Shown here piece by piece: positions 46,575 through 57,647 of a stretch of 64,000 nt of DNA. Origin of the DNA: Heliocybe sulcata (Eukaryota; Basidiomycota; Agaricomycetes; Gloeophyllales; Gloeophyllaceae); NCBI GenBank assembly GCA_004369045.1, contig ML213515.1, forward strand, positions 374,401 through 438,400, written 5' to 3'. The notes under the pieces were generated by a model. It was not told where the DNA came from and did not search any database. It saw only the letters and a list, made by a program, of their open reading frames with translations. The number at the start of each line of letters is the position of its first letter. Position 1 is the stretch's first letter. The translations under genes were made by a program, and so were the position numbers.

Positions 46575-47387
46575 ATGATAAACACTGAAAAATCCGTCAT
46601 TAAGCTGCACCTCGAGGAGGAAGGCATCTTAATCACGAACCTCGTTCAACGCAGTGATAATGACTATACAGCCAGAGAACGCCAAGCGGGTGTTCTAATC
46701 CCAAGAGAACAGCGGGACCGGTATCGTATACGATGCAACGGTGACAGAAAGCCCGCCTACAACTGTCCCAGACTGGGTGTACTTCCACCAAGACTGACTG
46801 GCGTTATGAAAGAAAGGCGCCATTTTCTACGCGATAACCAGCAAATGGGGGCCGCAGAACAGGGCGCTCTGACTCCAAGCGAGCCGCACTGCAATAAGCC
46901 TAGCTCCGAACAACCCTTCGCTTGCCAGTACTACGAACGGGCTGCCCAGAACCATGCATCAATGGGGCCGACGCCCGAGTCGGCCATGGCGCCGCATCCC
47001 GGGCCCCATGCAACAATGACTCATCACTATACCCTCAGCCACTATCGCGAGAATGGTCGGCATCACGCTTCGGTTCCACCGACGACATCGCTGCCTCTGG
47101 AGATCATGCAATACCCATACCCTCAGTCCACGACGGAGGTACACGCAGGCATCACCGTGACTGAGGGACTGCGTGAGCACTCGTTGGTGGGGCATGACTG
47201 GTTACAGGGACACGATGAGCAGCTTGTTTGCCCTCATGGACCCCAATATTGGCCAATCCAAGCCGATGAGGGCGGTGAAGTGGGCCGCGTCGCCAACTGG
47301 CCCCCGCGTGTCTACAAGTTCAACCCCTTCCAGGAGGACGACGATCATGCCTATATTTATACGGCCATCAAGGACACCATTTCATAG
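46575..47387 (+). CDS. Hypothetical intronless ORF, 270 aa
   Basis: The first ATG of this frame is at 46575 (MINTEKSVIKLHLEEEGIL). The product is hydrophilic and His/Pro/Gln-rich (MAPHPGPHATMTHHYTLSHY), with an acidic end (FNPFQEDDDHAYIYTAIK). There is no signal peptide, membrane segment or known domain. Its length is unusual for a chance frame here, but composition is low-complexity and no introns are needed, unlike all other genes in the window. It may be spurious or an orphan gene. Confidence 0.3.
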   Translation: MINTEKSVIKLHLEEEGILITNLVQRSDNDYTARERQAGVLIPREQRDRYRIRCNGDRKPAYNCPRLGVLPPRLTGVMKERRHFLRDNQQMGAAEQGALTPSEPHCNKPSSEQPFACQYYERAAQNHASMGPTPESAMAPHPGPHATMTHHYTLSHYRENGRHHASVPPTTSLPLEIMQYPYPQSTTEVHAGITVTEGLREHSLVGHDWLQGHDEQLVCPHGPQYWPIQADEGGEVGRVANWPPRVYKFNPFQEDDDHAYIYTAIKDTIS

Positions 47388-50300
47388 CCTTCATCGTGCG
47401 CATATTCTTCGATCTCTACCTTGTCAGCCTTGCTGACGCCTTCCGATGGCATGAAGTCGACCTCCGCCAATGCCACAGCGGGGAGACAGAGCATCGCTGG
47501 TTGCATTGGCAGCCCAGAGCAGGATGATACATTCAGCTCCAGTGCTAAGGGCGAGATGGGCGGACACATGGGAAGGAATGCCAAGAGTTTGCATGGCCCA
47601 GGGTCAATCGATGGCAAGAATGACAAGAGCGGCACGGCCATTGCAGGTAATGGTAGTGTCATCGACATCCAGCAATCAGCTGTCGGTATTCTCAGACGCA
47701 GAGAGGCGACGAAGGGGAGTAGGCGCCTGGGACGTCGAGTGAGGTTTGCCACGGTAGACCATCCCACATCAGGCAAGGCGAGGGGAGTAGCAATCGAGAG
47801 GGAGGCACAGGTTACTAGACCTCCTGGAGTATCTGGCGTATCACGTGCAGCTGAGGATCAAAGCCAAGGCCTCCAGTAGCCAGGACTGTAATGTGCTCCC
47901 TCTTCTCCCTCTCTGGCTGCATTTTCACAAACCTCCTTCCGGGAACGTTTCAGCCAGAGAGGATTTCTCCTCTCTGCGGCTGAGCTGGGACTGAGATGAG
48001 GGTTTCATCAATGCGGGCGCAGGAGACTGTGAGGTGAGATGGGTGTATCGGAAATTACTGTTGTATGAATACATCAGTGTTGACAGTTGTGGCACGAAAT
48101 CAAATATGTACGATGATCTCGTAGCGAGGAGTGAGGTACTCGTTATCACACTGTACGATGGGATAAAATCCTGAATAATTGGCAAGGGTCAGTCCGCAGA
48201 GAATGTACTCGCGAACTGGGAACATACCAATGCACCCGGTAACACCCGCCAAACTCCAAACAACAGCAAATTCGAAATGGCCAGGTATGTTCACCTTTCT
48301 CTTTATGACTTGAGAGTCACCAACAATAGATGGATGCAACGTCCGATCAGTTGACGGACCTGAGCTACCCGCAGTGGCACCACCCCATGGCGGAAGGCCA
48401 CTGCGACATATCTCATGAGGGAAGCGACCCATTCGTGCCTTCGTCTCAGGGAGAGTACAATGCCGTGCGGTACATCGTAGCTCCGGCTGTAAACATCAAG
48501 AACATCCGAGTCGACGACTATGGCAAGAGATGCGACTGGCACGAATAGCATGAACAGCATCAATTTGCGCAACGGCCTAGAATCTGTCCCCAGCGGGATA
48601 CAGAGCCATCGATGATTCCCATTGGTACGCTTCCAAGTCGGATTTGCTTTCGAAGACCCGGAAGCAATGGGAGCATGAGCTAGGCAAGTGTATCCGACTG
48701 CTTGTCTACTGCTCGTCCCGATTATAGCCTTCTGGTTACCAACAGACCCGCCGCTCACAAACCATGCCACGCATGGTCGTGGCTGCTAAACCAGACGATG
48801 TCGCGCGTGCAGAGGATTGACCAGGATGCTCGAGGAGGAAGAGCTGCAGCGTTACAATGATGCAGACCGGATGTGCCGACCGGAGACTTCCACATGCTGG
48901 AACCCCGGTAGCGTTGGTTATGTTGCTCCCTTTCATCCCAAGTCGATCAGGACGAGATATATGACCACCGAAGACCAAGCTAGGATGCTTAGCAAGCCGA
49001 GGCTCGCACATGGCCAGGTGCGGAAGATCCTTCACAAGGAACAAGGTTAGCGCTGATCCGAAGGAGAGAAGAGTTGGGGTTGGGGCTTGTGGCCTGTGGC
49101 TCACCTATCCAGGGAATTGCGGCTGGAGCCCACCCCAGAAGTTTGGTTCAGGCATGAATAATCTGATGAACCAGAAATCAAGATGTCGGAGAATGGATGG
49201 AGTTCGCGAGACGAGAATGAAAGCTCTCAAGGTAGTCAGCACCAGTGTTTCGCGCCGGCAACATGGGAGGTATTGTCCCTGGCCTGGCTCTGAGACCTGC
49301 TAAGGCTCGCAATGAAAGGAGGAAGACCGTCCAGTGTCAGCGTTACGCTGCAGACAATATGCCACTACTACGCACCATCGTTTCCCGTACGGCCTAGTGC
49401 TTGTTAGCCACCCCGCGGACCCCCTTACCACGTGGTAATTAAGCGCGTGCACTTTGACCAGTTTCGAGCACTTTGACCATATTCGCCCGAGACTCGATCT
49501 CCGCGTACCTCTGCTCTCCATGGGTGGGTAGCAAGGACACCAAGCTGCTGTGAGGTTGTGATATTCGCATGGGCCATGGAAAACGGCGACCGCCCCTAAC
49601 CCGATCAGTACACGTGCCGGGGATCGAACAAGTGAGAAATACCTTTTCTTTGCATACTTCAAGATGATAAATCCTAGCGTGACAAGGAACAGCTGTCGAT
49701 GGTAAAAGACTGCTGGAAAGTGGTTTTTGGCGCTGGCGGGTCTTGTCACTGCGAAATTCCGACCCGGTAAAACCACAGAACCCACATGTACTGTCCCCGC
49801 CTTCCACAAACGAAACCATTGCGGTAATTAGTGCAAACTCAGAAGATTGTCGGGTGAAGATCAAAGTGCTGTATCCATGGCGAGAGTCCTAGCTTTTCTT
49901 CTTGTTTTCTTGTTTTTTTTTCCCGCGAGCATATTTGACTGAGGAATGAGACCACGGCCTGAAGCGTCGGTTTCATGGGTAGATTTTCCAGCTGAAGAGA
50001 CCAGGATCAACAGAGAGGAGGTACACGTAAGATACCAAAGATTTGTTCGGGCATCGCGATGAAAGGTGGTCTCAAGATTGTGGCTTGTTTGGCCCATTGT
50101 CGGCTTCTCAGTGTGGCGCACAATGCGGCGCACGGAGGAAACCATCTCGCGAAGGAACTGCGTCTATCACGGTACGCAACATCGGGCGAGACAATGTACG
50201 TATCACGGATTGCAGGTGCACTAACTACCGAAACTCTTCAAATACTCTCCTCGTAACAGCCCTGTAACGGGCGGGATTCGACGTCCGCGAGATTGACTAA

Positions 50301-51170
50301 CTCTGACATCCTAGCGACTTTCGTCCGAGGAAGGCCTGTCGGATACTGGCCCTCCAGTCCCCTCCCCTCTAACATGGCACTGCCACAAAGCGACGATGTA
50401 TGTATATCCATGGTGGCAACAAGAGATGGAGAGACGCTATGTCGAACGTCGGACCAGAACTTCAGACCAAATAATAAGAAACAGGTTCAAGGCCCGGCCA
50501 GGAAGGAGGCTTCCGCCCAAAGGGTCGCATAACCACGAGATGTTGCGAGAAAGCCGGGACAAGTATATCGTCGCTAGTGGACTACGTCTCCTCACAACCT
50601 CCGATATCTGATCCCATTGCATAACTCCGATACTTCAGCGTTGCAGCCTTCCATTCAATTGCTAAGCGCAAGGGCGAAGGATCCTACCTATTCACTTGCC
50701 GTGCCGAAGTCAGGATACTATCCGGGTTCTAGGAAGGAACAGTCCCCCCCGCTGAATGTGACCGATAGAGGTGTTCCTCTTGTCCGTCGGGTCATAGTTA
50801 AACCCGCTGCGTCTCTGTGAGTGCAAGAGCTGTGCTACTTATATATGTATCCTTACTAGATCTGCGCATGCAAGCGCAGATTGCCAACTGCAAGAGATCA
50901 GGTGTGCTTATGCAGCGAAGTCAGAAGATAGTCAGTTAAGTTCGGGACGTGATCTGTGGCGTAGAACGCGCTTAAACTTTAGTCAGATATCCTCTTCTTT
51001 ACGCCCTATGTCCCCGCTCAAATCACGCTTGAGAAGAACTTGGATGTATTCTTGTCCTGAGGTCCTGCAGGAAGTGTCATCGCTAGTACAGGAAGCTTCC
51101 GTACTATGGCCGCACTGGCCAGATATATCTGCTGCACTAACGACGAGTATCCCTCGTCTACTCCCCCATA
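47388..51170. other. 3.8 kb without a defensible gene
   Basis: Minus-strand frames between 49,860 and 47,360 contain several hydrophobic stretches (FLVTLGFIILKYAKKRYF, LIGLGAVAVFHG, LMLFMLFVPVASLAIVV, FAVVWSLAGVTGCIG). They could be exons of a multi-span membrane protein, but I could not join them. A pyrimidine-rich run occurs on the minus-strand complement near 49,900-49,922. A TATATATG box lies at about 50,840, 330 bp upstream of the P450 gene. Confidence 0.35.
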
Positions 51171-53346
51171 ATGGGTACCTCACCTTTTGCAATTTTGGCA
51201 GTTCTGGGTCTCTTTCTTGCCATCTCCAAGGTATACTGGTTCAGACAGGCTCGGCGCCCGTCAGGTTTACCGTACCCTTCTGGACCATGGCCTCTGCCTC
51301 TGGTCGGAAATCTCTTTGATGTTCCAAAAAGCGAGCCTTGGAAGACGTACGCGTCCTGGGGCAAACGCTATGGTGAGAACCAGGAAGTCTCCCCTCCCGC
51401 TCATTGGCTGATTCACTCAAAAGGGGAGTTGGTCCACTTCACTGTCTTTGGTCAGCACTTCGTGATTATCAACTCGATGCGGGTCGCCGTAGACTTGCTG
51501 GAAAAGCGATCGAAGACGTACTCGGATAGACCTCAATTCCCGATTATTAACTTGTGAGCTCCTCAGCTCCCATATTGATTGTCATGACCGGTCGCCCTAG
51601 GATGGGCTGGGATTGGAGTCTCGGTCTTTTGCCTTATGGACAAGCTTGGCGGCAACGCCGTCGTGAGTTTCACCAACAATTCCGCAGCGAAAAGGCGGTG
51701 CAATACCGTCCGATAATCATGAAGAAAGCTCATCAATTCCTCGAGAAGCTTCTCAACAACCCTGAGGATTTCAGTAATCATATACGGCAGTATGTGTCTG
51801 ACATAAATTTCTCAGTTCTGATACGCCGGTATGATCATGGACTAGATATTCAGCCTCGATCGTCATGTCAGCTGTATACGACTACGACGTGACTTCCGGG
51901 AATGAACATTTCGCGGACTTGGCTGAGAAATCAGTGGAGATGTTTAGCAACTCGGCATTCCCGGGTGCAACAGCTGTAAATGCGCTGCCAGCATGTCCGT
52001 GTGTCTTCTCACTCGTCAAATGTCACATATGCTGATCGAGGGAAACATAGTGCAGTATCTTCCGGAATGGTTGCCTGGCATGGGCTTCAAACGTTACGCA
52101 GAACGTTGCAAGAAGCTTACCACGGAAATGAGGAATGCTCCTTTCAAATTTGTCAGGGATCGCATCGTGAGTGGGACCTTTGTATTTGATTCAGCTATCA
52201 CAGCATGTATCCCAGGAATCGGGAGTTCCAACTCAGTGCCTGACGACTGAACTCATTGGGCGTCTGTCTGACGAGCACGGGAAGCCCCGACCTGACGCAG
52301 AAGAGGTGATCAAAGATGTCTGCGCGATTGCGTACGCAGGTAAAATGATACTTTTTACCCAGCTCGCGACTTCCACTGAGCGAAAAATACTATGTAGCCG
52401 GGCAAGACACCGTAAGATAGCCGTAAATTCTGACAAGATACGGCACTGATTAACCTACTGATGACAGACGGTGTCCGCCCTTCATATCGGTCTCCTTGCA
52501 TTGCTCTTGTACCCAGAAGTTCAGATGAAGGCGCATTCAGAGATCGACAAGATCGTGGGCAACGGCAGGCTTCCTAGCTATGAAGATAGGGCTTCGCTGC
52601 CGTATGTAGACGCCTTTGTCTCGGAAGTTCTCAGGTGGCACCCTGTGACTCCGCTGTGTATGATGCCTTTACTTGAGTCCCTTGCGTCGTCTGATTTCAT
52701 CGCTCCAGCTCTATCGCGTGCCGCATATGAAGACGACGTCTACGACGGGGGATTCATTCCTAAAGGTTGGTTTGTATCCTGACTCCACGAGACTATGCCA
52801 ACCAGGGTCTCCTCCAGGCATTATCCTTCTCATGAATACATGGTAACTGACTCATCAATAATTTCTGCCATGATTAAATACCGTCCGAAGGGGGATCCAT
52901 CACGATGAAGTGGAGTATTCTGAGCCCTTTGCGTTCAAACCAGAGAGGTTCTTGAACTCGGACGGAAGTCTGGGCGACAAATATCCAATAACCGCATTCG
53001 GTCTCGGTAGAAGGTACGCCTCATTACGTACATTGATAATCCTCTGAAGTTAGACCGTATGCCAGAATATGTCCTGGCCGTCCCTTAGCGGACTCGGTCT
53101 TATGGACAGCCTTCGTGCTTGTGTTCGCCGCATTCGATGTACAGAAGGAGAAGGATGAATACGGCCATGACGTGAACGTCCCTGAGAAATTGTCGGACAG
53201 CATGGTCAGGTGAACTCACTCGTCTTGTATCTCGCAGTGACGATGTTGATCTGCCTCCCAGTCACCCTCTCCCATTCGCATGCAAGATCGTGCCAAGAAA
53301 CAGTCAAACTGAGTCCCTCATCCGTGAAATTGGCGAGATTTTTTGA
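51171..53346 (+). CDS. Cytochrome P450 (divergent from its two neighbours)
   Basis: A multi-exon gene from ATG 51171 to TGA 53344-53346. The N-terminal anchor is FAILAVLGLFLAISKVYWF, then the Pro-rich hinge YPSGPWPLPLVGN. Next come SKTYSDRPQFP, the C-helix YGQAWRQRRREFHQQF, YDYDVTSGNEHFADL and LQYLPEWLPGMGFKR. The I-helix is AGQDTTVSALH, split over two introns. LPYVDAFVSEVLRWHPVTPL holds the K-helix. FKPERFLNSDG, the heme loop FGLGRR.ICPGRPLA and SHPLPFACKIVPRN close the protein. Expected position is the ER membrane, as a monooxygenase with unknown substrate. At 51795-51860 the simplest 64-nt intron leaves the frame one nucleotide out before SIVMSAVYDYD. Either the splice is unusual or there is a small frameshift. 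Confidence 0.8.
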
Positions 53347-53877
53347 ATTTCGGTTACTACTTTTGTTGCATTACGGGGCTCGTTTCGTCGAATATTTATG
53401 ATGATGTCGCCTCAAAACGCGGCTATGTATATTTTTACCCTGCTGCCGGCACTATGAAGCCGGGTTGAGCTGATTCAGCTTAATGATGATAGTATCTTAT
53501 CGTATACGATGTTATCTAGCTCAGAAGAATGGAGACCTCTGTTGGACGCCGCCTGTAACAGAGTGATGTTCGCAAACGTAGCATCCCTCGACATGACTGG
53601 TCCGGCTTTTCCCGGGAGGTGAATCTTCCGTATCCTTCACGCGGAGCTGTAGTCTGTCTACCTGGTGCCAAAACGGCATTGGTCCGGAGCGAGAGCAGTT
53701 AAGTCAAAAACATGCCATCCTTTGGTCTGCATCTAGTCCGAGCCAAACAAGCACAGTTCTATATCGTATGATAAGTGTGCCAAAGCGAGCGTGTCAGTGT
53801 TCTGTATGCTGCGTAATGTGATGGAATGAGATATACGACGGGGCATTAGACGGTTAGATAAAGGAGAGCGGGGAGGT
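53347..53877. other. Convergent 3' regions, no gene
   Basis: 530 bp between the ends of two P450 genes. No coding signal. Confidence 0.6.
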
Positions 53878-56034
53878 TCAGAATATTGCATTGATCATAG
53901 CGTTAGCATTTTCAGAGCGCGGTTTGATGGAACACGCGAAGGGGTTGGGATGACTGCGAGATGGTCACGATACGTCAAGCATGGTGCTGGAGATGACGGA
54001 CCTGATGATGTTCGAGCTATAGTCGATGACGGGCTCGATAATGTTGCCAAATTTGTCATGAGCTCTGGATATGTCAAACACAGCCAACGCCATAGCACAG
54101 GAGATGAACAGGGAGGCATCAGCGACCCTCATACCTAATGGAGGAGCCAATTTCAGTTAAGGCCATGTATCAACTGTTTTGGATGACTGACCAGGGCATA
54201 TGCTTCGTAGTTGACGTCGAGATAGGTCAGCTGAACATATCGCCTGGTTCTAATAGCGACCTACCGTCGACCAAATCCGAAGCAATATGAGCGAGGGTCA
54301 GGTTCAGCGCCTTCTCCGTTTTGCGGCAAGAACCTGTCAGGATTAAATTGCTCCGGGTCTGCGTACATCTCCGGATCGTGGAGGAATTTCCTACACAAGT
54401 CACGAGAAGATCAACGTCAGTAAATGCACATGACTCCACTGCGCCGCACCATATATTAGGTATGACCAAGGAGTCTCTCGGGATGAGATATCCTTCATGA
54501 ACGTCGTCTTCCTGCAGTCGATGAGGAACGCCTGTTAATTCCACCATGATCAGAACTGCGAGTAATTCGGAGCTTCTTCTTGCACTGACCTAAAGGCGCC
54601 ACGGGATTCCAACGCAAGACTTCGCTGACTAGGGCCTCCACATAAGGTAGTTGGTCGCGGTCCGAGAACGACGGCAGTCTTCCTTGACCTACAACGGCGT
54701 CTATCTCGGCTTGGGCTTTTCGCTGTACGTTTGGATATAGCGTCATCGCGAGAAAGAAAGAATGGATAGCGGAGACAGTCTAAAGGGCCGGAGGTAGTGT
54801 CAGTATGCTACTGTTTCCGCTATGCAGTACAAACGTATTCACCGTGTCTGCCCCACCTAGTTCGGTTGGTGTCAGGACGCATTCCTCGAAATGTCAAAAA
54901 GAGTGGTCGCACCTGCATATAAGGTGGCTGCCGCCCATTTGACGATATCTTCGTCAGCGTCTTCTTCCGTGCTGAGTTGATATCCGACAAAGGAAGGACG
55001 TGCTCCTCCTTGCGACTTAATAGAGACAAATCATGAGAGGACAATTACCGGAAAATTTGGACCTACGATCTGGTCACGGGTGAATCTGAACGGGACGTCC
55101 ACCATATTTCGGAGCGTGATGGCGTACGCGTGCGCGGTCCGCTTAAATCCAGCGCCCGGGAACCAGTCAGGTATGTATCTCACTATTGAATCCAGATGAA
55201 GTCGTCAGTTCCGTCCTCGCGGGGGAGAACGAGACTTCATACAGATAGGCAAAGTGTCGACCAGGTAGGCACCTGGCGTGACGAGTTCGGAGAACTGGCT
55301 CATGGCCTCGTCGACGATACGCACGATCTGATCATCGTGCTTTACCTCGTAACCGTATGTGATACGAAGTACGATAGCTCCTGCAGTCCTATTGCAATAA
55401 TACGTCAGTACCCTGTACCGAAGAATGGTGACTAGTTGAGGACAGACCTGCGGATGTGGTCTAATAGTTTATCGGGATTAGCTGATATCAGTTGCAGGAA
55501 TTTGCGGGTCTCCTGTTCTTCGACCGGGAGGTGCTGCTCCATACCCTCGCGCGTACCTATAACATCGTGAATGAGGCGCCGATAACTGCGGAAACGGTCC
55601 GAGAGCGAAGTGCTAGAAAGTCCGTGTTTCCAGCCAACCATCTCGTCAGCCATGGTGAGCGTCGGCCGGTCAGAGTAAATTGCACTCTTCTTCTCAAGCA
55701 TGTCTAACGCGATTTTCGGGGAGTTTACGATTACCATGGTCTGGTTGAGAAGTTGCAGAGAAATGAGATCTCCTGCCATAGAGTAATGTCAGTTGACTGT
55801 CAGGCTCAGTGCGAACATGCACGAACCCCAACGTTGGGACCATGCGGCATATACTCTCCAAGGGTGTCTTGTGGGGATACTCATGACGTTTCCTATGATC
55901 GGAAGTCGTCTGGGTCCTGGAGGGAGAGGCGGGCGACTCCTCCGCCATATGAGTGAAGCTATGAGGTAGACCACGGCCATGCCAAGAATCAGGTCGAGAG
56001 TAGACACCATGACTGAGGTCGAGTTTAGATTCAT
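53878..56034 (-). CDS. Cytochrome P450, intact paralogue
   Basis: ATG at 56034 ([20 protein letters not shown]) and stop at 53878-53880. The chain holds an anchor ([16 protein letters not shown]), [15 protein letters not shown], the C-helix [12 protein letters not shown] and [29 protein letters not shown], the I-helix [24 protein letters not shown] and [11 protein letters not shown] follow. The heme loop [18 protein letters not shown] and the end [19 protein letters not shown] close it. Every intron I tried joins in frame (for example HIRR/TAGAIV across 55439-55390). It is the close paralogue of 44465-42339, on the same strand 10 kb away, so the pair is a recent duplication with a different P450 between them. 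It is an ER monooxygenase of unknown substrate. No backbone biosynthetic gene is visible nearby. Confidence 0.9.
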
Positions 56035-57647
56035 TGTTTAGCTTTACCAGGCGGTGAGAGCGACAGAATGGAGAGGTGATTACTGGCTGACCTGATGTCC
56101 AACCTGACTTTATGTTCTCGGACGCGTGGACGTCATCTAGTAATGAAGAGCTCAGGCTCTGTATCGGGATTAACGACCCCACAGATCATGGAGACGGGTT
56201 ACAGTGTCACCTTGGGTCTTTGGATTGCCCCTATGAATCTGTGTTGCGTAGCTTTACTAGATGAGCATGGAGATCTCACGTTCAAGACGGATCGGCTACT
56301 CTCCATCGCCACATATTGCAATCCAATCTCTCGTATCGTTCGTACCGCACGAGTGGCGCCGGTCAAAACGTCAAATCCTTCCATGCAAAGTTCTGTGCAT
56401 AGCTTAGACGCTACCGTGGTCAGATCGCGGAGGTGTGATGATGCAACCTACAACCAGGAACGAATGGAGGGTGTGCATCGCTGAGAGACTGCTTTCAGAC
56501 AGGAAAGAGCTATAGCCTTCGTTGAAGGGAAGCATCAGAGGAACACGGACCGTGATCGGTTAGGCATTCCACGCGAGTCGGACGATCACAGAATCGCGGG
56601 TATACCTGATGCTAAAGAGGCTTTAGCTCTTAGTTCAGTGCAATCCCGTGAACCACGCCGATATATTACGCGGGCAATCTCTGTCCGTCGCATTTGATCA
56701 CAGTCGAACATGATGTAAGTGTGTCGAAGACTCGAAGCTAGAGAGACCTGCTAAAACAGTCCGACTTACGATGGATCGTCCACGGCATCCAAGCCTGAAT
56801 GGTGTCGGAAGGAAGACGAGACATCCGTGCAGCAGTCGTGACAGTGCCACGGAACCTTAAGGCTATCTAGGACAGGGAAAGCTGGCGACACTTGATGGCG
56901 AGAGGTCCGGCCAGGCTTCAAAGATGGCCAAGACCGAGGGCGCGTTACACGGCCCAGTAATTGCAGACGGAAGGATAATGCACATGAATCCTGCAAGTAC
57001 TTGGTCCATGGACGAGGGGGGCATTACTACTGTTCTCTGAGCCACTGGCGCCAAGACCGTGGATTATATGTGGTAGGCCGTAATCTTCGAAGGCGCAGCA
57101 TCATGGTGGAAACATGCAAACCGCTTGTCACTATGGACCGGCTGCGCTAGAACCAGAGACGCCGTCGTCTATATTGTCGTGTCCGGCAAGGAGATGTGAG
57201 GCATCGGAGTCAACTGCAGGCCGGGATCTTTATATCTTCGTCTATATGATGCCATAGACCGCTGGCTGGAGTGATCGTACACCCCGAATAGACGGTGAAT
57301 ATTATCTGGCTTTCTAGAGTCGGCGCCGAGTGTCCGCGAGAGTTGAACGAAGCAGATGTCGCACTGATAGTGCTGGCGACCATTCATATGTACCTGCCTG
57401 ACTCGACGGGGAAAGGGACTCGACGGGGAAAGGGAGAGCAATATTTTCTCAGTCCCGTCGGATAAGAGAAAATCCTGAGTAATATTATTGGTCAGCGTTA
57501 ACGCGCGTCAGTGTTCGGCCAATATCGTCGGGAGTGGAATTGCGCGTCTGCAGGCTCTCTTCCTCTCCTCCCTTTCCCTTCCATCTGGCTGCCTGAACTG
57601 CTGCGAACAGTGCGCACTGAGGCCAGCTCGCAGCAGCTTTGCGTCAA
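56035..57647. other. Intergenic, no gene
   Basis: 1.6 kb between divergent genes. Contains a perfect 17-bp tandem duplication at 57401-57434. Confidence 0.5.
57401..57434. repeat. Perfect tandem duplication, 17-bp unit x2
   Basis: ACTCGACGGGGAAAGGG occurs twice in a row, about 210 bp before the Lon start codon. Confidence 0.9.

Noticed and set aside
47360-49864. String of hydrophobic minus-strand frames that could be a multi-span membrane protein
   Set aside because: I could not connect the pieces with consistent splice sites and phases, and no family signature appeared. I mention it only as a possibility.
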